Positions 44,234 through 56,558 of a stretch of DNA of 64,000 bases are shown piece after piece. The notes beneath the pieces were generated by a model. That model ran no database searches and was not told the origin of the DNA. It saw only the letters and a program-made list of their open reading frames with translations. Made by a program: the position numbers and the translations under genes. Source of the DNA: Tigriopus japonicus (lineage: Eukaryota > Arthropoda > Copepoda > Harpacticoida > Harpacticidae); assembly GCA_010645155.1 (NCBI GenBank), contig CM021312.1:4589176-4653175 (forward strand), given 5' to 3'. Position 1 is the first letter of the stretch, and every line of letters begins with the position of its first letter.

Positions 44234-45004
44234 TTGATCAATCAAATAGAACCGGGAGGTGAAGTTACACTGCGGTCCATCTGCGGCTGTCTTGAAATGC
44301 AACGGTCGGGGCCGGCAACCCATCTCCTCACCCTTAATAAGCCGTATTCTTTTAGCTCACTGTTCATGGTGAGATAAAGACAAGCCCGGTGTCTGTCTGT
44401 TTATCGGTAGAAATGATCATTGGTGGTTCATATCAATTGTTGCCTCAAAAATGGATCTGCCAATGTCATGGGGACATTGTCGTGATCATTGCCATTGATG
44501 GGTGGTGGCACTCTCTTTCTCTCTGGATCCGTATGAAAGAGTGGCTGCATTCATCGATCGGCCGGCGGTAATGACGATGGTGATATCTTGGTCTCAAATG
44601 CTGGAGTTCGGGCATATCATACTTTGTTGCACCACCTTCAAAATTCCAAGCTCTAATGGTAATGGGACCGACCATACAAACATGTTCAGGTCAGGTACGT
44701 TCATATGCTGCTTATTGATAACAAAAAAGATGATGATGATAATAGTAATGATGATTAAGTGATATTTATGATTACCTCTCTCTCTTTCATAAGGAGGATC
44801 AGGTCGGGTACCGGGTGATATCGACACTTTGACGAGGTTCATCATGAACTGCGTAGAAGAGCAAGAAGTGCTGGACCTAAACTTGCGAATTTGGGATTCT
44901 TCTTGAAAGCACAAGGTGTTACTAAGCCTATGCTGCTCTTTAAAGCAGGAGAATCAGGTTGCAAAATCTGACCACTCGCACTGAAAAAAGCCAATTAATT
45001 GCAG

Positions 45005-48000
45005 AGTCCACCGTTGTTCCAACTGAGGCCACCTGTTTGTCCAAGTCATCCAAAATATTGACGCATTGGATGTTCGACTCCGTATCTGGATTTGAAGTGC
45101 GGACTGCAAGCAAATGTCATTTTCAAGAGTTCCATAAACAAGACCTTTCCACAAATCCAAAACCCGGGATTGGAACTTCACGGAATGGATCAAACAAGAT
45201 TAACTGGGTGAGTAAATTTTCATTTTTTGTGTTGTTCAGTTTTGATGTTCATGATTGGCTTGGATTTCTTGTCCAAGACAATGATCGTAGCACTAACGGA
45301 TCAGTCGCATCATTGCTTTCACAAACGGCGTTGTTTCTTGCCACGCTGTGGGTAGAAATCCCTTTTTGTAAGAAAAATGTCTGTTGATAAATAATAATAC
45401 ATAATGAAAAAGAGATATTTCAAAAGACTCACAATCAACCGTTGTTTGATATTTTTCTTTCATTAAAACTAATGATTGCATAGTTCGCACGATAACACGC
45501 CGGATTCTATGACTTTAATTTTCACTCATTCCTCTGGAATTTGTGCCGTTTGTCTCGTAACCCTTATGATGGCCTCCATTGGGGCTTAAGGTTTGGGTAA
45601 AGATGGAGACATGATATTTCATAAGAATTACTACATGTTATTATAGACTTTGGTTTGAAAATTGTATATTTAATACAGAATGAATACAAGTTCCAAGAAC
45701 TCCAATAAAGGATAAAATAGACATTTTTTTCCAGGTAAAAAGTGTTTGTAACTGATTCAAATAATATCATGCAATGTAAAAATTGTGGTCATGTCATGGC
45801 TTAAAATAATGTTTTAATATGTTAATAAGAACCTCTAATAGTCAAGAATGATTACAATTTGTGATCTATCAATGAGTGAATTGGAACGTCTACGAGTGTC
45901 CATGAATTGATGGTGAATTGGAAAAAATAGATTTTGAAGAACTAAAAATTGAGGTAAAAGTAACTAGGTCTTAACACGCAATCATCTTTCTGTTGCCAAC
46001 AGTTCTGCGTTTTTTTTAAATTTCTGATGCCAAGTTCTTTAACTTATTTGACTAGGCTTGTGGGCATGTGCTTTTTAAATTTGATCTTGCTTGCTCAAAG
46101 TTGGGAACACATGGTTCATAGTCAGGCTCATACTTGGCAAAATTGTCAAAAAATACATGGTGCACCATCTTGGACAACCTGTAGAAGGCCCCTAAACATA
46201 GTAGGGTTGTTCAGGAATAATGGATCGACATTTATTCAAATGAATCTTAAATGATAAGACTAGGTCAGTAGATTTAAACGTTCTTCTTAGTTCTCAAGGT
46301 AGGTAAAAAAATCGTACGACTTTGGAGAACGATTAAGAACAAAGTTCAGGGCTTGGATAGATATCTTGAATGCATTTGAAAACGTATAGAATAATATATC
46401 GTTTATATATTCTTTGAATACTAAAGATTGCTTGAATTTGAATATTAATCTCTGTTAGATTTATCTATTTGTAGTTTTGGCTGAACGAAAAACAAAGTGT
46501 TTTTTAAAGAGTTATGAACTATGTTTTTGTGAAAATCTTGCTTAAGTGTACAGTATAACTGATTTGAATTTTCGGCCGAAGGCTTTGTTGGTCCACCATC
46601 ACTAATCAAAACGCGATCGAATTTGCCATTTTGCCCTTATTGTGAAAATCCTCCCTGTCTTAATACAACTAAGAAAAAAAACAAGGTATTGATCGACATG
46701 ATGGGAAAAAATAGTTCAAGAGGAGTCTGACTTCGTAGATGTGCAAACTCTTGGAAAGACCTCCCAAGACGCTTGTAAAGCCAAATGAAGAATTGCACCA
46801 ATACTTGTACTTCAAAGTTTGGCCTAAAAGTTACTTCAGCAAGTCCACCGTAAAACTAAAAATAGGAATTAGTACTTTTGGTAACGAGTTTTGAAAGTTT
46901 TGTGTCACAAGTACAGCATTTTTGAAATGTAATGGCACCGTTTTTCGTTACTTTTGCGAAAGCAGGCACGAATCATTGTACGTACGTTCACAACTTTACA
47001 ATTTGGTTACAACTACCCTGAGCAATGCATGACCCAAGGGCAGTGCTTAGTCGCTTTTAATCTTTCTTTGTTTTAGTTGCTTCGACAGAGAATGATGAAA
47101 TTTAAAAATCATATTTAGAACTTCAGCTTGTACTTTCAGAAAAGTGTTAATACAGGGTTTTCCATTTAAAACCCGGCAAGGTAGAATCAGGGGCTTTGAA
47201 TGATATACAACATCAATGATTACAAATAATTCTAATCACATTTTCATCTAGAACTTTTGTTTTTAAACATTTCTCAAAGTGGCTTTATTTTTGACGGGGT
47301 CTTGAATTCAATTAGCAATAAAAGGAGGCGATTCACTGTCAACATGTTCCTCATGATTTATTTTCATGAAGTTCTTTTCATGAAGTCAACGAATCGCATA
47401 AACAGCAGTCATTTTTTGTTACCGTTACCTTCAACATTTATCCCATGATTAGGTTTGATGATGTTGTTGGATAAATACATATGTTACACAAATTGCTGAT
47501 AAAAGGGAGTCTTAATGTCGGATGTGATTTCTTTGCTTGTTTTTTAGTGCTAGGTTAACTTTAGGCTCAATTCTCTTTCTTCTCCAAAACTCAATCCCAT
47601 GAACCTTTCAATTGAACCTTTAATTGAACCCACTTAAGGGATGAATGTGGAAGGCCCTGATAATAGAATAATGGCCTTGCTGCAATTTGATGACTGGATA
47701 ACAAGAACTTCATGAAGAACAAGTTGACGGTGAATCTCTTCTTTTATTGCTAATTGAATTCAAGACCTCGTCAAAAATAGGAGCCTTTTGGAGAAATTGT
47801 TTATTAAGCACATCTTCATAAAAAATGGCAAAGTCACATTCAATTTGAGAGACAGTTGAACATTCCTAGGCTTTTTTCGTATGAATTGCTCATGATGATG
47901 GTTTTTGGACGCAATTTTGCAACTTCGCTTTATGAAAAAAAAACTCCCATTATCCTCAAATAAAATCCAAATGTCTACTCGAAGGTGCTCCATAAACAAT

Positions 48001-48578
48001 ATCCTTTCAAATTACTACATGATATTGCTATTCCAAAGCAAAGAACTCTGAGTTTACTTCTCCAAAGGTCCCGACAATTTAGCATCCTTTGTTGCTTCAG
48101 ATTCAAAATTTGGCCATGTAGTAAAACTCTGCCACAATTACATTCCTTTCTTTTGTAATTATATACACAATAAGCCGCCATGGCTTAACTCATCTTTTTA
48201 ATTATTATCATTGTTCTTACTAAATATATTTGGCCTTTTGCCAAAAGCATTCAGAGGCCATTAAGTTTGCAAAAGCACAATTTACGAACTCTGTTATTCT
48301 TCTAGGAAAACGAAAGCAATACTTCTCGCTCGTCGGGCAACTACGATTTTGGAGGAACACAAAAGGAAACGGAGGAAACTGAAACGTTTGGAAATTCGAC
48401 AACATTGAAGGACGATTCTAAAGATGTGATATTCCAGCTTCAAACCCTTCGGCTCAACCTCATTGGGGTTCCATCGTATCTCTCGTCCTGCCATGAATTG
48501 ACAGACAACGGTTACACCATTCCAAAACCGAAGATATATCCCTTAGACAAAAGGCGAGCAGCCAACACTTGTCCGTAG
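45005..48578 (+). CDS. Putative multi-exon gene, unrecognised, two exons visible
   Basis: Exon 45005-45207 is preceded by CCAATTAATTGCAG and followed by GTGAGTAA. It reads EATCLSKSSKILTHWMFDSV and later NPKPGIGTSRNGSNKINW. Exon 48306-48578 is preceded by TCTGTTATTCTTCTAG, reads ENESNTSRSSGNYDFGG, then KDVIFQLQTLRLNLIGVPSY, and ends AANTCP at TAG 48576-48578. The donor and acceptor phases agree (both phase 0) across a 3.1 kb intron. A poly(A) signal AATAAA lies at 48690-48695. Upstream exons were not found with confidence; 44794-44904 contains a further open segment (GDIDTLTRFIMNCVEEQEVL) that does not fit in phase. The product is Ser/Thr- and Lys-rich with no domain I recognise. Confidence 0.4.
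45208..48305. other. Putative 3.1 kb intron; no other gene seen
   Basis: AT-rich, with an end fragment of the GTGATGGACC hAT MITE near 46561-46605 and the inverted repeat pair at 47281-47788. No additional coding region is supported. Confidence 0.35.
47281..47788. repeat. Inverted repeat pair, about 95-115-base arms
   Basis: Positions 47281-47397 and 47693-47788 are inverted copies sharing TTTTTGACG.GGTCTTGAATT, AATTAGCAATAAAAG and TTCATGAAGTTCTT. The loop is about 300 bases and has no coding content. It is likely a foldback or MITE-type element. Confidence 0.7.
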
Positions 48579-48689
48579 TTTCATTTATAGTACCTCATTT
48601 GCCTTTTTCCTGTTTTTAATGAAGGTCATTTGAAATTTCTTATTTTTGCTTGCCACTTATCAACCATATTTGTGTATAAATATGTCTGT

Positions 48690-48695
48690 AATAAA
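48690..48695 (+). promoter_or_regulatory. Poly(A) signal AATAAA
   Basis: Canonical hexamer 112 bases after the TAG of the putative terminal exon at 48306-48578, in the correct orientation. Confidence 0.45.
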
Positions 48696-49284
48696 CCATA
48701 CACAATTGGCAAAAACTTTATTCCAACCACAGATGTACAAAATATATATTTGGGCCTAGAACAAACTTTTTTGTTGGAAAGTGATACGATGGGGGTTGAA
48801 TCTTCCAACAGCTTCTTGTTCCTCTTCATTGGTGGTTGCATGCAGTCGTTGTTACTTTTAACTTTCCTTCTTGGTTCATCATTCATTCCTGATCAATCCG
48901 GAGTGAGCGGAGCTTCCTTCCTTCCCAAACGTCTCTTTCCGGGGTGAAATCCGTGCTCTGATTTAGATTCGATTCTCGTGCAAGCTTGTTTCTTTGTCCG
49001 TTACTCTATCAGGATGATTATCACGGGTGTCTCAAGGATTCTCAAAGGGAATCCTCAAAATAACAAGAAGATCTAACGTCTCAAAATGGCAATGGCACGC
49101 CCACTCATTTGGCTTTGAGAGTTTTGAGACCCACGAGTATATTGCTAAACAAGATAAGAGAACGCACAATCCACTTCTCTGACAACCATGAGGAAGTTCG
49201 TATCATTGGGTGTTAACCGGGATCAACGGACTTGGCATCGTTAAGCTCTCCAATCGCGATTGAAGGGGAGGGCCTTTGACAGAC

Positions 49285-49665
49285 TTCTAGCAGGGAGCCC
49301 AATTTTCTTTCCCCAACTCATCTTCGCCAGAAAATTGACATTGTAGACCCGTTTAGAACGTCAAAATGACATTGACAATTGATGATGGCGCTGTTTAACA
49401 AGTTATCTGGGACTATTGTTCAAAGTTTGAGAGAAACAGCCAAGTTTTGATCTTTTATAACTTCTCGAAATTGGTCACCCTGATTTTGAGCGAAGAATGA
49501 TGTATTTTTAGTTCACATTCCTACCGCTAGATGGAAAAAAATGTGTGTCGAAAAGAGGCTTAGAATCAAAGAGCTTTGGGCCCACTAGAATAGTACAATG
49601 GATGTCTCGCAGGCCCACTATTTTTGACTCTCCTCATAGCTCCCAAAAAATGGCCCTGATTTGAG
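49285..49665. repeat. hAT-like repeat, inverted mate of 43850-44233
   Basis: Contains GCAGGGAGCCCAA, AGTTATCTGGGACTA, TTTGAGAGAAACAGCCAA and GGCCCACTA, inverted relative to 43850-44233. Diverged with several indels; no clear target duplication. Confidence 0.65.
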
Positions 49666-50589
49666 TTTCATGTTTAAATGACACCTCTCAAGAAACGATG
49701 AGAAGAAAAGGAGCAAGCTTGCTGTATTGAAGTCCAAACATTGCTAATTTACCAAAAAACTCAGACCCGAGACCTTGGAGCTAAAACGTCTTCCAAAAAC
49801 AACCAATGAAATAATATAGAGCTTACGAGATGTATTTTTTCGATCCTTTTTTCTTACTGGTGTTAGATTTTCCTATGATAGGGTCGGGTCGACTATAAAG
49901 CTTCTACTTATTTCCAAGGCAACATTTTTTCTCCTTTCGTTCCGCGAAACTAAAAAGTTTGAAGTTCTCGGTTAGAAAAGACATGTCCAGTTTATAAGCA
50001 TTTTTTGCCATACACCTTTTGCCATCCTAAAAATTGTTTGTTGTGATTGTACTATCCAAATCCCCAAAAATATTGGCACTTTAACATTGAAATGGTAGCG
50101 TAAGGAACCTAAAATTGAGACAAAGTGAGCCCAACTCCATCGTTAGACCAACCTTGGTGTAAAACCCTTCAGACGCGCAAGACCACAGTCCAAAATGACA
50201 TGTGAAGGGTGTACAATAATGGATAGAAAATATGTGAAGAGACTTGCAAACATATTGGTGGGTTGCACTCGCAGTAACAACTAGCTCAAAAACCAATCCA
50301 AAGCTCGTGCTAATTAACGAGAACGCAATAGTTCATCACAATATAGTCATTGCAAAACATGCTAATTACAAAGATACAAAAATGGCATTTACACTTGGCA
50401 TCGGGGGCTTTTAATCCAAACCAAAATTTGTAACGCCAACTAACAAAGAACTACCTTCCAAAGAAACGGACTTGAATTGTCTCCAAGAGCGCATATATCA
50501 AACAAAATATGTATATCAATAAACATTTGCATATATTTGGTAAAAAACGGAACAAACCAAAAAGAGAACCAGCACAATCATTTTTTATC
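49666..50589. other. Stretch without a gene
   Basis: No supported coding region. The right part (about 50300-50589) lies downstream of the zinc-finger gene and may hold its 3' untranslated region. Confidence 0.3.
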
Positions 50590-51327
50590 TCAACGGACTT
50601 TGAGCCTTTTATTCCGAGCCTCGGCAATGATCAACCGCTTGTGGAGCATTTCGTCCGTGACGTATTTGTCCTCCGCATTAATCAAGGCCTTGGTCGCGTC
50701 ATCTAATCTGTTGAAGACTTCAGGCGGGATTTTTTGGCCAATGTGTGTGGTGACATGCTGCTTCCAATTTGTCCTAAAGCAATGCAAAAAATATATCAGT
50801 GGTTAGCTTTTTTCTAGACTATCGAATAAATATAATAATGGTCTTGCTTACCTTTGGCGGGTGTTGAGTTTATTGCACACTCCACACGAAAATATTTTGG
50901 TACTTTCGTCGTGATTTTGCTTGTGGCGTTTCAGAGTGCTCTTCACGGCAAGCTCATCCCCACAGATGTCGCAAATGAATAGTTCATCCAACGTTACTGG
51001 AGGAGCTTTGTTGGGTGAACTAATTTGGCGATCTTCTTCTCCGTCATCCCTTTTTCGCTTGGCTACAGCCAAGGCCAATTCTTTATCGAAATGGGTAAGC
51101 TCTGAACCCGGTGGAATTTGTTCTTTGGACGGGAAAGTTCCAAATTTTTGGCAGAAGGCTGCATGGACAAGGAAATTGTTACTCTTCGTAATTCATGCTA
51201 CACCATCGAATTCATCAAACTTACTCAACATATAGGCCACATCCACTTCCTCTGGGGTGTATTTTCTGATTTCTCCATTTGGAAATGTGTGCACGAAAGC
51301 ACCATCTTTGATCAATGGGGAAGGCAT
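50590..51327 (-). CDS. C2H2 zinc-finger protein, 197 residues
   Basis: Three exons join in frame: 51327-51225, 51158-50852 and 50773-50590, with GT-AG introns of 66 and 78 bases (donors GTAAGT and GTAAGC, acceptors TCCATGCAG and TGCTTTAG). The protein starts MPSPLIKDGAFVHTFPNGEI, has a basic patch AVAKRKRDDGEED (possible nuclear signal, about residues 80-92), a canonical finger CDICGDELAVKSTLKRHKQNH and a second finger CGVCNKLNTRQRTNWKQHVTTH that is completed only by joining exons 2 and 3. It ends IIAEARNKRLKVR. Such proteins are usually nuclear DNA-binding factors, although two fingers give limited specificity; the target is unknown. The clean phases and intact fingers support a real gene. 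It may be domesticated from a transposon-associated protein, but no inverted repeats flank it. Confidence 0.72.
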
Positions 51328-53036
51328 TTTATTCGGTAGGTTTGTTTCCTGGATGCTCCGTAATCAAAACGATGGCAAATTGATCGGTTTTTTCCTATTT
51401 ATAGCGTGATTTTTCCGATCAAGAACCCACCTACCCAGCTACGAGCGCGCTCGTGGAGATGCCGGTCACCTCGAGGAAAACTCAATCTCTGAACTCACCA
51501 CCATGGCTCTTCCAGTTACTCCAAAAACATTTTAACACAAATTGCTTGTTTGAAGCATAAAATATGTAATGTTACTAACTCCGCTTAAAAGTTTTTGCCG
51601 TCAATTTCAATAATGTGGTTAAATAACTAGGATACAAAATGTAAAACATCGCAGTTTGCTTACCTGGGCTAAATGATGGTCAAAAGCTCAAAACATGGAA
51701 ACACTTGAAACAGGGGTCAGAGAAGGGAATTGAAGAACATTCTAAATAGGCAGTTTAACCAACGAACGCTTTATTGGGCGGGAATAGGATAAGGCTCCTC
51801 CCACTACGAAATTCGTGTAATTAAGAATCTTTGAAGGTCTTGAAGAATCAAAGCATGACTTTTAGGGATGTATAATGTTGAGAATTGTATAGTATTTATT
51901 TTCCAGTATATATAACACTGGAATTAGGAATTGATTGAAACCTAGAAAAGAGCCGCATAAGGTACTTCGCAAAATTAAATTAAGAAAGCATTTCACAAAA
52001 TTGTGAGCGACCAAACTTATTGGATAATATATCTCAATTTTTGCAAGAGAAATTTTTCTTGTAGAATCTCAAAAACAAAGAATTAGACTATTTTGATTGG
52101 GCGTCTATTTGCGATTGTATTTCACATTCGGATACAAAAATCAAATGAATAATAAAATCACATAAATGGAAAAAATGTAATCTTAGAGTTTTTGACCAAG
52201 CAAGGCTCAAGCCAACACTCTTGTGAAGCCTAGAAATGTAAGGAGAAAAGGAATCACGAAAGATTCTTCACTTTTTTAATGATATTCCTTTGTGAATGGG
52301 AAGACCACGGTGAAGTATCCCGAAATAATCAATTTAGCGATTTAACTCTAATTCTCGCATCCGTTCTGTGAATTGTGAAATCCGTGATTGTGAAACTAAA
52401 TTTATTTAGCGAGTGATCTCCAGACAGAAGAGGTTGAAATCAAACATGGCGTGATTTCACGAACATACTTTCTCGGGGGATAAAGAAGGAGGGGCACTTT
52501 ATTTAGATTTGCCGACTTTCTTATCGTATTTTGAGGATCAGGAAAGGTGACGGAATTCAAGATTGATTGAAATAATGCTGAGAACAGGTTTTTGAGCAAA
52601 CCCAACACTTAGAGTTCTTTCAAGAGATACGACTTTTCCGTGGCTATTGAATGAAAAATCAAACTTAATCATGCTGTGTGTAAAGACTATTTGTTAGAGA
52701 TGAAGCATGCTTGTTGTTTTTGAATCTGTTACATAGAAAATCCAGTGTTGTCCATATTGTATGAACTAGAATGGATTTAGAATTGAGAACAAAAGGCTTT
52801 GTAGTCAATCAAATATTTGTGTACATCGGCTGCAATACAAAATTTCATAAAATGAAGCTGATGTTGCAAAACTGCTTAAATGGGGGCAAACTTCATTATC
52901 TTGTGTACCATCCTTAACAACTAATGCAAAGGCTTCTTTAGGAAAGGGGCACACTTCTCTTATAAGAACTCTAGCTCTGATTAGAAATCGTCTCTAATTC
53001 TCTAATACACGGGTTGGACCACGCTTGCCCTTGAAT
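51328..53036. other. Intergenic stretch without a gene
   Basis: Includes the upstream region of the zinc-finger gene, with a locally GC-rich patch around CTACGAGCGCGCTCGTGGAG at 51440-51459. No coding region or bounded repeat is supported. Confidence 0.35.
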
Positions 53037-53687
53037 ATGGCAAAGGTCCTGGAATTGGTTAAAGACATCGGATTAGAAAAAGAGATGTCTCAACCCCGAC
53101 GAACACAACTTTAGATTGAAGTGGCAAACAAATACAATGACCATTTTGGTCCGGACGGATTTGATAATCATTATGACTCGAACAGCCTTAAAAAAGCCTG
53201 GAACAATTTGAAGGTAAGATTGCTTTGATTCAGAACTTCTCCAGAATTTTGTAATGACATTCATTCTATGATCTTGTAGACCAGAGTCCGCAAAAAACGT
53301 TCAAATTACGTCAAAGAGCTAAAAAAGACTGGTGGCGGACCTTTGCCGGCCGATTTGGACACTTTTTCAAAGGAAGTATTGGCTGAGATAGGCGATGCCA
53401 AAGAATTTCGATCGAGGTTTGATTCAGAGAGTGCCTTTGATACTGAAGTCCAACGGCAAGCTTCTGCAGAGTCTCAGCTGGATTCACATCCTAACCTCCG
53501 GCCACAACCACATCAAGAACAGCAACAGCAACAACAACAACAACATACTTTAAAATTTAAAACTTCAAAAATTATTGAAGCAGCCAAGTCCTCATTGAAA
53601 GAACTGAAAAACCTCAAGCGTTCAGTTCCTTTGGCAATGATATTTAAGCGGAATAAATCACATATATTCAGAAAAATTGGTCAATGA
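53037..53687 (+). CDS. Myb/SANT-like DNA-binding protein of Harbinger type
   Basis: Two exons (53037-53213 and 53280-53687) are joined across a 66-base intron (GTAAGA...TTGTAG). The protein reads MAKVLELVKDIGLEKEM, then IEVANKYNDHFGPDGFDN, LKKAWNNLKTRVRKKRSNYV and KELKKTGGGPLPADLD. The last motif, aromatic/basic helix then K-TGGGP, matches the Myb/SANT-like family (Myb_DNA-bind_5) that accompanies PIF/Harbinger transposases and helps nuclear import and DNA binding. A glutamine tract and a basic tail follow. A TAG at 53112-53114 lies in frame between the N-terminus and the domain. It may be a nonsense mutation, or the AG of a splice acceptor (ACAACTTTAG) with the real first exon elsewhere. The 3' end overlaps the HARBI1-like gene by 20 bases, tail to tail. 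Confidence 0.65.
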
Positions 53688-54963
53688 TAATGTTTCGCAG
53701 TCTGAACTTTTCGCCAATTTGGTTGGAGAGCTCGTGATTAATGTTTGAACGAATGAGATGATCTTGGTATTCATTTTCAACTTGAAACGATGATAGTGAA
53801 GGGTCTTTGAGGTCAATGAGGATGTTATGTATCACAATCGTTGACGCTATTAATGCCTGAATATTTTCTAGGGTCTTGCTCCTCATGACATAGAGTAGAA
53901 CAGGGAATCTTTTCTTTAAGATTCCGAATGCGTGCTCAATACTGATCCGACTCTTCTTGTGGACGCGATTGAAAGCCTTCATTTTCTGTCGAGTAGCAAA
54001 CTCGGCCGAAGCTATTGTCGGAGCTCTGACTGGAGTGAGCATGACGTCCTCGGCCGCGTATCCCTCATCGCCCAAGAGGGCCAAAGGTTCATTCTCATTG
54101 AATGAAGCAATTAAATGGGCACGTAAAGATGATTCGCCAAATATTCTGGCATCATGGGCTGAACCCGCATGGCGACAAGTAAAGTAACGAAATTTTCCTT
54201 TGTGATCAACCACGCACATCATATTAATCGAATAATAGCCTTTACGGTTGAAAAACTTCTCCGGGGCGGGATATTGCGAGGTACACGTAGGCTTCCTAAA
54301 GGGACAGTATCACGGAATCAATGATTCTCCTATTTTTTTATTCACTTTCTTACTGTATTTCTATGTGGGTGCCGTCAATGATTCCACAAACGACGGGGGG
54401 GAACCCACACTTCGAAGATATTTCATGAGCGATTTCCAATTGCTCATCTCTTTGGGGGAAGACCACGAAGTTTGCCTGCATTTTAGCAAATATCTGGGCA
54501 ATCTAAAGGGAAATAGAATATAAACCATGAAGCCATTGCTAATGCCTGGCAAGAGCAAGTTTAAGTGAATTACCTCATTGATAAATCGACAGGCCTTGGA
54601 TTGAGATATTTTCAAATGCCTATTTCCTCCAACGCACCTTTGAAAACTTGCTGATCTCAAAAACCGTAGAAAGCATGAAAGCTTTTGAGAGGCTGTGATT
54701 GAGATCCCGCCGCAGCTTTCACGAGGATCAAGTTGACCTCGAGTCAATGACAACAGATGCGAAAAAGCAAATTTTGACATTCCATGATCTTTCATGAATT
54801 CAATTTCACAAATGCAATCAAGAGGATCCTGTCTATCGCGCAAGCGTTTTCTTGGGATTGTTGCCTTGAACTCTCGTTGGACACTTTCAAGGTCACAGAC
54901 AAAAGCCAAATAATGAAAGAATGGCTCATTTTGGCCATAATATTGTGCAATTTCAGAGTTCAT
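53668..54963 (-). CDS. HARBI1-like PIF/Harbinger DDE nuclease
   Basis: Three exons (54963-54574, 54502-54354, 54295-53668) give 388 residues, close to the usual HARBI1 length. Introns are 71 and 58 bases with GT-AG ends (GTAATT/CCCTTTAG and GTAAGA/CCCTTTAG). The N-terminal region has LLSLTRGQLDPR, LSCFLRFLRSASFQRCVGG and LKISQSKACRFINE, the helix-turn-helix-like part of the family. Catalytic residues are all present: Asp in CGIIDGTHIE (exon 2), Asp in LLGDEGYAAED and Glu in SRISIEHAFGILKKRF (exon 3). Other family motifs are CRHAGSAHDARIF and AFNRVHKKSR. The frame is complete from Met to stop. I saw no terminal inverted repeats around the pair, so it could be a domesticated gene or a Harbinger copy with eroded ends. 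Its partner is the adjacent Myb-like gene. Confidence 0.82.
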
Positions 54964-55672
54964 ACTTGATGTATCGCGTGGGTTTGTTTACACACAGGTT
55001 AACCGAGGCATACTCGAAAGTATACTTTTGAAACTTCTATGAAGCATGCTTTGAGGCAAACTTGCAAGCATTCTAGGACGTGTACGCTAAACATATCAGT
55101 TATTAAGTTCAGCCAAGAACGAGTGAATGAAATAGTGAATGAATGAATGACCACATCATGGAGTGCGAATGAACCCCCACAAGGTGTCTTTTCTACAAGA
55201 TGACGATCAAAGTGATCAAATGAAGTCTGATGATGACTAGGTTACCGGCTACAACCTTCGGAAGTGATAGACCTAACTACAGCAAAAAGAACGAATATGG
55301 ACCGGAATCTGAGCCCAAATTCCTCTTTTGCGCAAAAGGATTAAGAACAAACTTTCCCACGGACCAAAACGGGGAGTTTCTTTACGCTCATCCATTACAA
55401 AACTTGAACAACTTAAGAATATCTTACCATTCCTTGAATTATCAACAACAAAATAGCGGGGTTTTCCGAGCTTATCTATTATCCGATTTGAACGTCTTAT
55501 TAATATCTTTGAACTTACAATTGAACCCATCCATATATTATCCTGAACTTAACTAACACATGCCAAACTTAGTATGAAATCAAGTTTGTTTTAGGTTGTG
55601 TCACCTTGGCATTGTTCTATAAATGATGGTCCATCCTCAAATTTCTTTTATTATATGGTTGTGTCTTTTAGT

Positions 55673-55922
55673 TCAGGATAATTCAAGGACAGGTAAGATA
55701 TTCTTAGGTTGTTCAAGTTGTCTAATGGATGAGCATGATAAAAATCCCCGTTTTGATCCGGAGGAGAGTTTGTGGGGTAAATTTGGTTCCTTTCCAAGAG
55801 GAATCTGCGTCCGCATTAAGGTCCACATGGAACAAAGAAAGAAGAAGTCCTCAGTGTCAAGAATTCGATCAAATGAAGAGCAAATTAAGATGACTTTGAA
55901 ACATATCAGGTGTGGCTACTAG
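55673..55922 (+). pseudogene. Repeated exon-like module, unrecognised
   Basis: Reads QDNSRTGKIFLGCSSCLMDE, NPRFDPEESLWGKFGSFPRG, ICVRIKVHMEQRKKKSS and VSRIRSNEEQIKMTLKHI before a stop at 55920-55922. It is preceded by a plausible acceptor (TTGTGTCTTTTAG near 55670). Same module as 37008-37229, with a clearly longer intact N-terminal half here. An opposed relative lies at 55280-55510. No known domain recognised. Confidence 0.35.
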
Positions 55923-56315
55923 CAATGGATGGGCTCAATATTTTGATTTGCCTTTTGACTCAGTCAGCCCAAATTGGTGATCTGACAGTCTAACCCGGAT
56001 TACATGGACCCTCTCAAAGTCTTGAGAATGAAATGCTCCCACCAAGATTGAATTGTGTGGATTTTTTGACTCAATTTGATTGGTTATTCCTGGACAAAGG
56101 GATCTAAGAACTAAGAAGATCAATGAAACCCTATCAAGCACGTAGAGCCTATCCCTGCAATGAAAAGACATGATCCTCTGGTCCTGAAGGACCCTTAGCC
56201 CCAGTCCTGCGTGGTCCTGACCTTCTTGAGCCCCAAGACTTGAAACATTTTCAATCAAATCCACAATCCAGGATTTAATCCTCATGTTTTTCACTTATTT
56301 TGTCACAAGGACGTC

Positions 56316-56558
56316 GTTATTGCCTTTGTTCCAATTCCAATCCGGATCAGATGGCTGATCTGATCCAGAACCGTCAAAAGTGCCATTCAATAGTTACAGC
56401 CAACAACATCTCCGACTTGGACTCCATCTTGTTTCAAAATGAGACTATTCTCATTCCTTCATTTTCCTACCGTATAGAAATGGTTCCTGCGTCGTGGAGG
56501 TGCCGAAGAGTATGGAAGAGGAGTAACCCTCCAGATATAACCACAGATACTTCTATTT
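56316..56558 (+). pseudogene. Exon-like frame, right-arm homologue of 36417-36767
   Basis: Reads CLCSNSNPDQMADLIQNRQK, then IVTANNISDLDSILF and QNETILIPSFSYR after a possible acceptor TTATTTTGTCACAAG. Beyond that point the frame differs from the left arm, so one copy carries an indel. Possible IR N-terminal relic; low certainty. Confidence 0.3.

Noticed and set aside
54361..54410. Apparent frameshift at a run of seven C in the HARBI1-like gene
   Set aside because: The exon-1 frame read straight through hides the GIIDGTHI motif, but splicing 54573-54503 puts exon 2 in the correct frame with no indel, so the gene is intact.
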